From positions 1 through 8,348 of the forward strand of contig JBICHM010000083.1 in assembly GCA_043101835.1 (NCBI GenBank): DNA of 8,348 nucleotides, written 5' to 3'. Under the pieces are notes generated by a model that saw only the letters and a list, made by a program, of their open reading frames with translations, did no database searches and was not told where the DNA came from. The translations under genes were made by a program, and so were the position numbers. Positions 6,281 to 8,348 of this stretch are shown one piece after another (position 1 is the first letter of the stretch; each line of letters begins with the position of its first letter). The stretch comes from JBICHM01 sp043101835 (GTDB taxonomy: Bacteria > Planctomycetota > Phycisphaerae > Phycisphaerales > UBA1924).

Positions 6281-8046
6281 CGGACCACCTCGATCTCGCC
6301 GAGGTACTGCACACGGCGCGGGTGCAGGCTGACGCCGCGCACGCGCTCGGGGTCGAAGAGATAGAACTGCGCGTAGCGCCACAACGGGATCAGCGGCACG
6401 GCCTCGGTCATTGTGTAGCGCTCGGCCTCCTCAAGCAGATCCATGCGGGCGCGCGGGTCGGGCTCGGCGCCGGCGCGGGCGAGCAGGTCGTCGACGACCG
6501 GGTCGCTGTAGCCACGATGGTTGTTGCCGTCGCCGGTGCGGTGGAGGTCGAGGAATGTGACGGGGTCGCCGTAGTCGCCGAACCAGCCGCCGCGCGCCAG
6601 CATGTAGTTCCGGCGGGCGAGGTCGGCCCGGTAGGTGCGGCTCTCACGGGCCACGATGCGGCAGCGCACGCCGAGGGCGTCGGCCCACATCTCCTGCAGC
6701 GCCTGGGCGATCTGCTCGTGATAGGAGCCCGTGGAGCAGAGCAGTTCGACGACGGGGAAGGACTCGCCGGCGTCGTTCTCCGGAAGACCGTCGCCATCGC
6801 GATCGATCCAGCCGGCGCCGGCCAGCTCGTCGCGGGCGCGATCGGGGTCAAAGGAGAGGCCGGAGATCTCGCGCCCTTCATCGAAACCCGGGATCGCGCC
6901 GGGCGGAACGAAGGTCGTGGCGGGCTGTTCCCCCCGCCGGCGGACGCGCTCGACGATGGCGACGCGATCGACCGCGAGCGTGAATGCGCGCCGGACTGCG
7001 CTGTCGGCGAAGGGGTTGGGCGCGCCGCCAGGCAGCGTCGGCTCGCAGTTGATGTGCCAGAAGTAGGTCCCGAAGGTCGGGAAGGCGTGGATGTCGTCAC
7101 GCGCCTGCTCGAGCATGTCGCCGACATAGTCGACGAGGACATCGGTCGCCCAGTCGATGGCGCCGGTCTCGTAGGCGAGCGTCATCGTGTTGCCATCCTC
7201 GATGACGTGGCGGTCGATGGCGGCGCTGACGGCGCGCGACGGATCGTGAAACGTCTCGCTGCGCTCGAGGCGCAGGTCGCGCTTGAAGCGCCAGCGCGCC
7301 AGTTCGTAGGGCCCGCTGGTGACAAGGCGACCCGGCTTGGTCCAGCCGGGGTCGGTGCGCACGGCGCCGGTGGCGCTGTCGATTGTCGTCCACGCGTCCA
7401 GCGTCGGCGGGTGCACGGGCAGGAACGGCGCGAAGCACACCAGATCGAGGAAGTACGGCGTCGGCGCCCCGAGGCGCACCTCCAGCGTGCGGTCATCGAG
7501 TGCGCGCACGCCGACGGACGCGTCGAAATCGGCCAGCGTCTGGTCGTAGAGGTCCCGAGCGGCCTCGGGCGTGCGCTCGCTCGCCGGCAGCGCCGCGTAC
7601 GCAACGAGGCGCTCGGCGCGGCGCTCGAAGAAGGCCTCCGCGCCGTCGATGCGGAAGAACAGGGTCGCGTACTGGGCGCCGACATCGGGAAGCAGCGCCC
7701 GCCGCCACGCGAAGACAAAGTCCTGCGCGCGCACCGGGTCGCCGTTGGACCATTGCGCCGTCTCACGCAGCGTGAAGGTGTAGACGAGGCCGTCGGGCGT
7801 GACGGTCCACGACGAAGCGCCGGCGGGCAGGATCTCGAAGGTGGCGGTGTCCCAGCGCGCCAGGCCCTCGTAGAGCGCGTAGCAGAGGCGCATGTCGTGC
7901 TCGAAGGAGACGCGCTGCGGGTCGAGGCTGAAGACGGGTTGGTTGTCGGCGTAGACGAGGTCCGCGCGCGGCAGCGGGCGGTCCGACAGCGTCATCAGGG
8001 CGAGCGTTGCGACGAGAAACGCGAGCGGGAGCCCGAGGCGGAGCAT
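6277..8046 (-). CDS. oppA: Peptide ABC transporter substrate-binding protein, OppA type (SBP_bac_5)
   Basis: This predicted 589-residue extracytoplasmic solute-binding protein is within the usual OppA size range. Visible family blocks are SLDPQRVSFEHD (40-51), LRETAQWSNGDPVRAQDFVF (93-112), LVTSGPYELARW (241-252), FTLAVDRVAIVERV (355-368) and GGWFGDYGDPVTFLDLH (486-502). A hydrophobic N-terminus (residues 2-20) would export it, but there is no lipobox cysteine, so it is either anchored by that helix or released to the periplasm. A D-x-D-x-DG loop (415-425) resembles a calcium-binding turn. ATG 8046 is chosen because it begins the signal segment; no strong Shine-Dalgarno site precedes it. The stop overlaps the oppB start by four bases. 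An unidentified gene ends 53 bases upstream on the same strand. Peptides are the likely ligand, but nickel or other family ligands cannot be excluded. Confidence 0.95.
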   Translation of the reverse strand: MLRLGLPLAFLVATLALMTLSDRPLPRADLVYADNQPVFSLDPQRVSFEHDMRLCYALYEGLARWDTATFEILPAGASSWTVTPDGLVYTFTLRETAQWSNGDPVRAQDFVFAWRRALLPDVGAQYATLFFRIDGAEAFFERRAERLVAYAALPASERTPEAARDLYDQTLADFDASVGVRALDDRTLEVRLGAPTPYFLDLVCFAPFLPVHPPTLDAWTTIDSATGAVRTDPGWTKPGRLVTSGPYELARWRFKRDLRLERSETFHDPSRAVSAAIDRHVIEDGNTMTLAYETGAIDWATDVLVDYVGDMLEQARDDIHAFPTFGTYFWHINCEPTLPGGAPNPFADSAVRRAFTLAVDRVAIVERVRRRGEQPATTFVPPGAIPGFDEGREISGLSFDPDRARDELAGAGWIDRDGDGLPENDAGESFPVVELLCSTGSYHEQIAQALQEMWADALGVRCRIVARESRTYRADLARRNYMLARGGWFGDYGDPVTFLDLHRTGDGNNHRGYSDPVVDDLLARAGAEPDPRARMDLLEEAERYTMTEAVPLIPLWRYAQFYLFDPERVRGVSLHPRRVQYLGEIEVVR

Positions 8047-8075
8047 GCGCAGAGCCTACCCGGCGCGACCGCGCG

Positions 8076-8093
8076 CGTCGGGGGCTGCCGACG
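8076..8093. other. Small perfect hairpin between the upstream gene and oppA
   Basis: CGTCGG (8076-8081) pairs perfectly with CCGACG (8088-8093) around a six-base loop, seven bases after the stop of the upstream minus-strand gene and 30 bases before the oppA ATG. It lacks a T-tract. It could be a weak processing or attenuation site, or chance in GC-rich DNA. Confidence 0.25.
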
Positions 8094-8099
8094 AGTGAT

Positions 8100-8348
8100 T
8101 CACTCGAACTCGGCGGGATCGGCGCCGAAAGGCTGGCGCACGAGACGACCGGTCGGGCCGGCCCAGCCCTGAACGGCGACGTCGAGGGCGTTGAGATCGC
8201 GCGCCTCAAGCGCACGCCCGACGGGCTGCTCGGCGATCGTGGCGCCGCCGACGGAGACGTTCGCCAGGGCCGCGAGCGCCTCGGCGGTGCGGAGCGTGGC
8301 GTTGATCGACTCGAACTCCTCGCTGGACAGGCCGCCGAAGCCGCCGGC
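8100..8348 (-). CDS. C-terminal fragment of an unidentified protein
   Basis: Reading the minus strand from the window edge, the frame is open for 82 residues to a TGA at 8102-8100, with nearly all codons ending in G or C. The fragment has a Gly-rich start (GGFGGLSSEEFES), an Ala/Leu-rich helical stretch (INATLRTAEALAALANVSVG) and an ending QGWAGPTGRLVRQPFGADPA. There is no membrane segment, and nothing resembles an ABC permease or ATPase. I do not recognise the family. It lies 53 bases upstream of oppA in the same direction and might be the first visible gene of that operon. The plus strand is also open here, so the strand call rests on codon bias and direction of neighbours. Confidence 0.6.
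   Translation of the reverse strand, partial: AGGFGGLSSEEFESINATLRTAEALAALANVSVGGATIAEQPVGRALEARDLNALDVAVQGWAGPTGRLVRQPFGADPAEFE

Noticed and set aside
5256..6314. Fusion of a long Arg-rich extension to the PagL-like protein
   Set aside because: The in-frame upstream extension runs through oppB in another frame and is not protein-like. The signal peptide at 5255 marks the likely start.
6322..8172. 616-codon open frame on the plus strand opposite oppA
   Set aside because: It is longer than oppA itself, but the translation is low in hydrophobic blocks, matches no family, and lies antisense to a full set of SBP_bac_5 motifs. Long antisense frames are expected at this GC content.

Overview
The window is very GC-rich bacterial chromosomal DNA with almost every third codon position G or C. 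The best taxonomic clue is the small membrane protein at 1720-2292. Its CPVC-x(11)-CPEC ribbon with a 'YELKG' spacer closely resembles the 'C-x2-C-Y-x-L-x-G...CPECG' ribbon common in Planctomycetota proteins, especially Phycisphaerae. Together with a diderm envelope gene (PagL-like lipid A deacylase) and uneven use of Shine-Dalgarno sites, this suggests a Phycisphaerae-like planctomycete. That assignment is inference, not proof.

Layout. (1) 1-176: tail of a plus-strand gene with a C-terminal hydrophobic segment, overlapping tail-to-tail with an atpZ-like gene (109-408, minus). (2) 522-2292, plus: a YhbH/YeaH (DUF444) von Willebrand A-type protein, then a membrane zinc-ribbon protein with a TTG start and strong Shine-Dalgarno site. 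Two interleaved inverted repeats fill the gap between them. (3) 2249-3502, minus: a DUF368/PopT polyprenyl-phosphate translocase with a large loop between its two halves, head-to-head with galE (3525-4583, plus). (4) 4590-8348, all minus: a four-gene run in transcription order of an unidentified gene (5' end outside the window), an OppA-type peptide-binding protein, an OppB-type permease, and a PagL-type acyloxyacyl hydrolase.

How the genes may work together. Several products belong to the cell envelope: undecaprenyl-phosphate recycling (PopT), UDP-galactose supply (GalE), lipid A deacylation (PagL-like) and peptide uptake (OppA/OppB). The peptide transporter is incomplete here because no OppC permease or OppD/OppF ATPases follow. 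YhbH lacks its usual partners PrkA and SpoVR, and atpZ is away from an ATP synthase operon.

I saw no tRNA, rRNA, CRISPR array, insertion sequence, phage gene or recognisable defence system. I do not see a clear new system. The best leads are the oppAB-pagL arrangement, the enlarged PopT loop, the orphan yhbH with its zinc-ribbon neighbour, and the interleaved inverted repeats between them. Intergenic DNA is sparse and no gene-free stretch exceeds about 115 bases.
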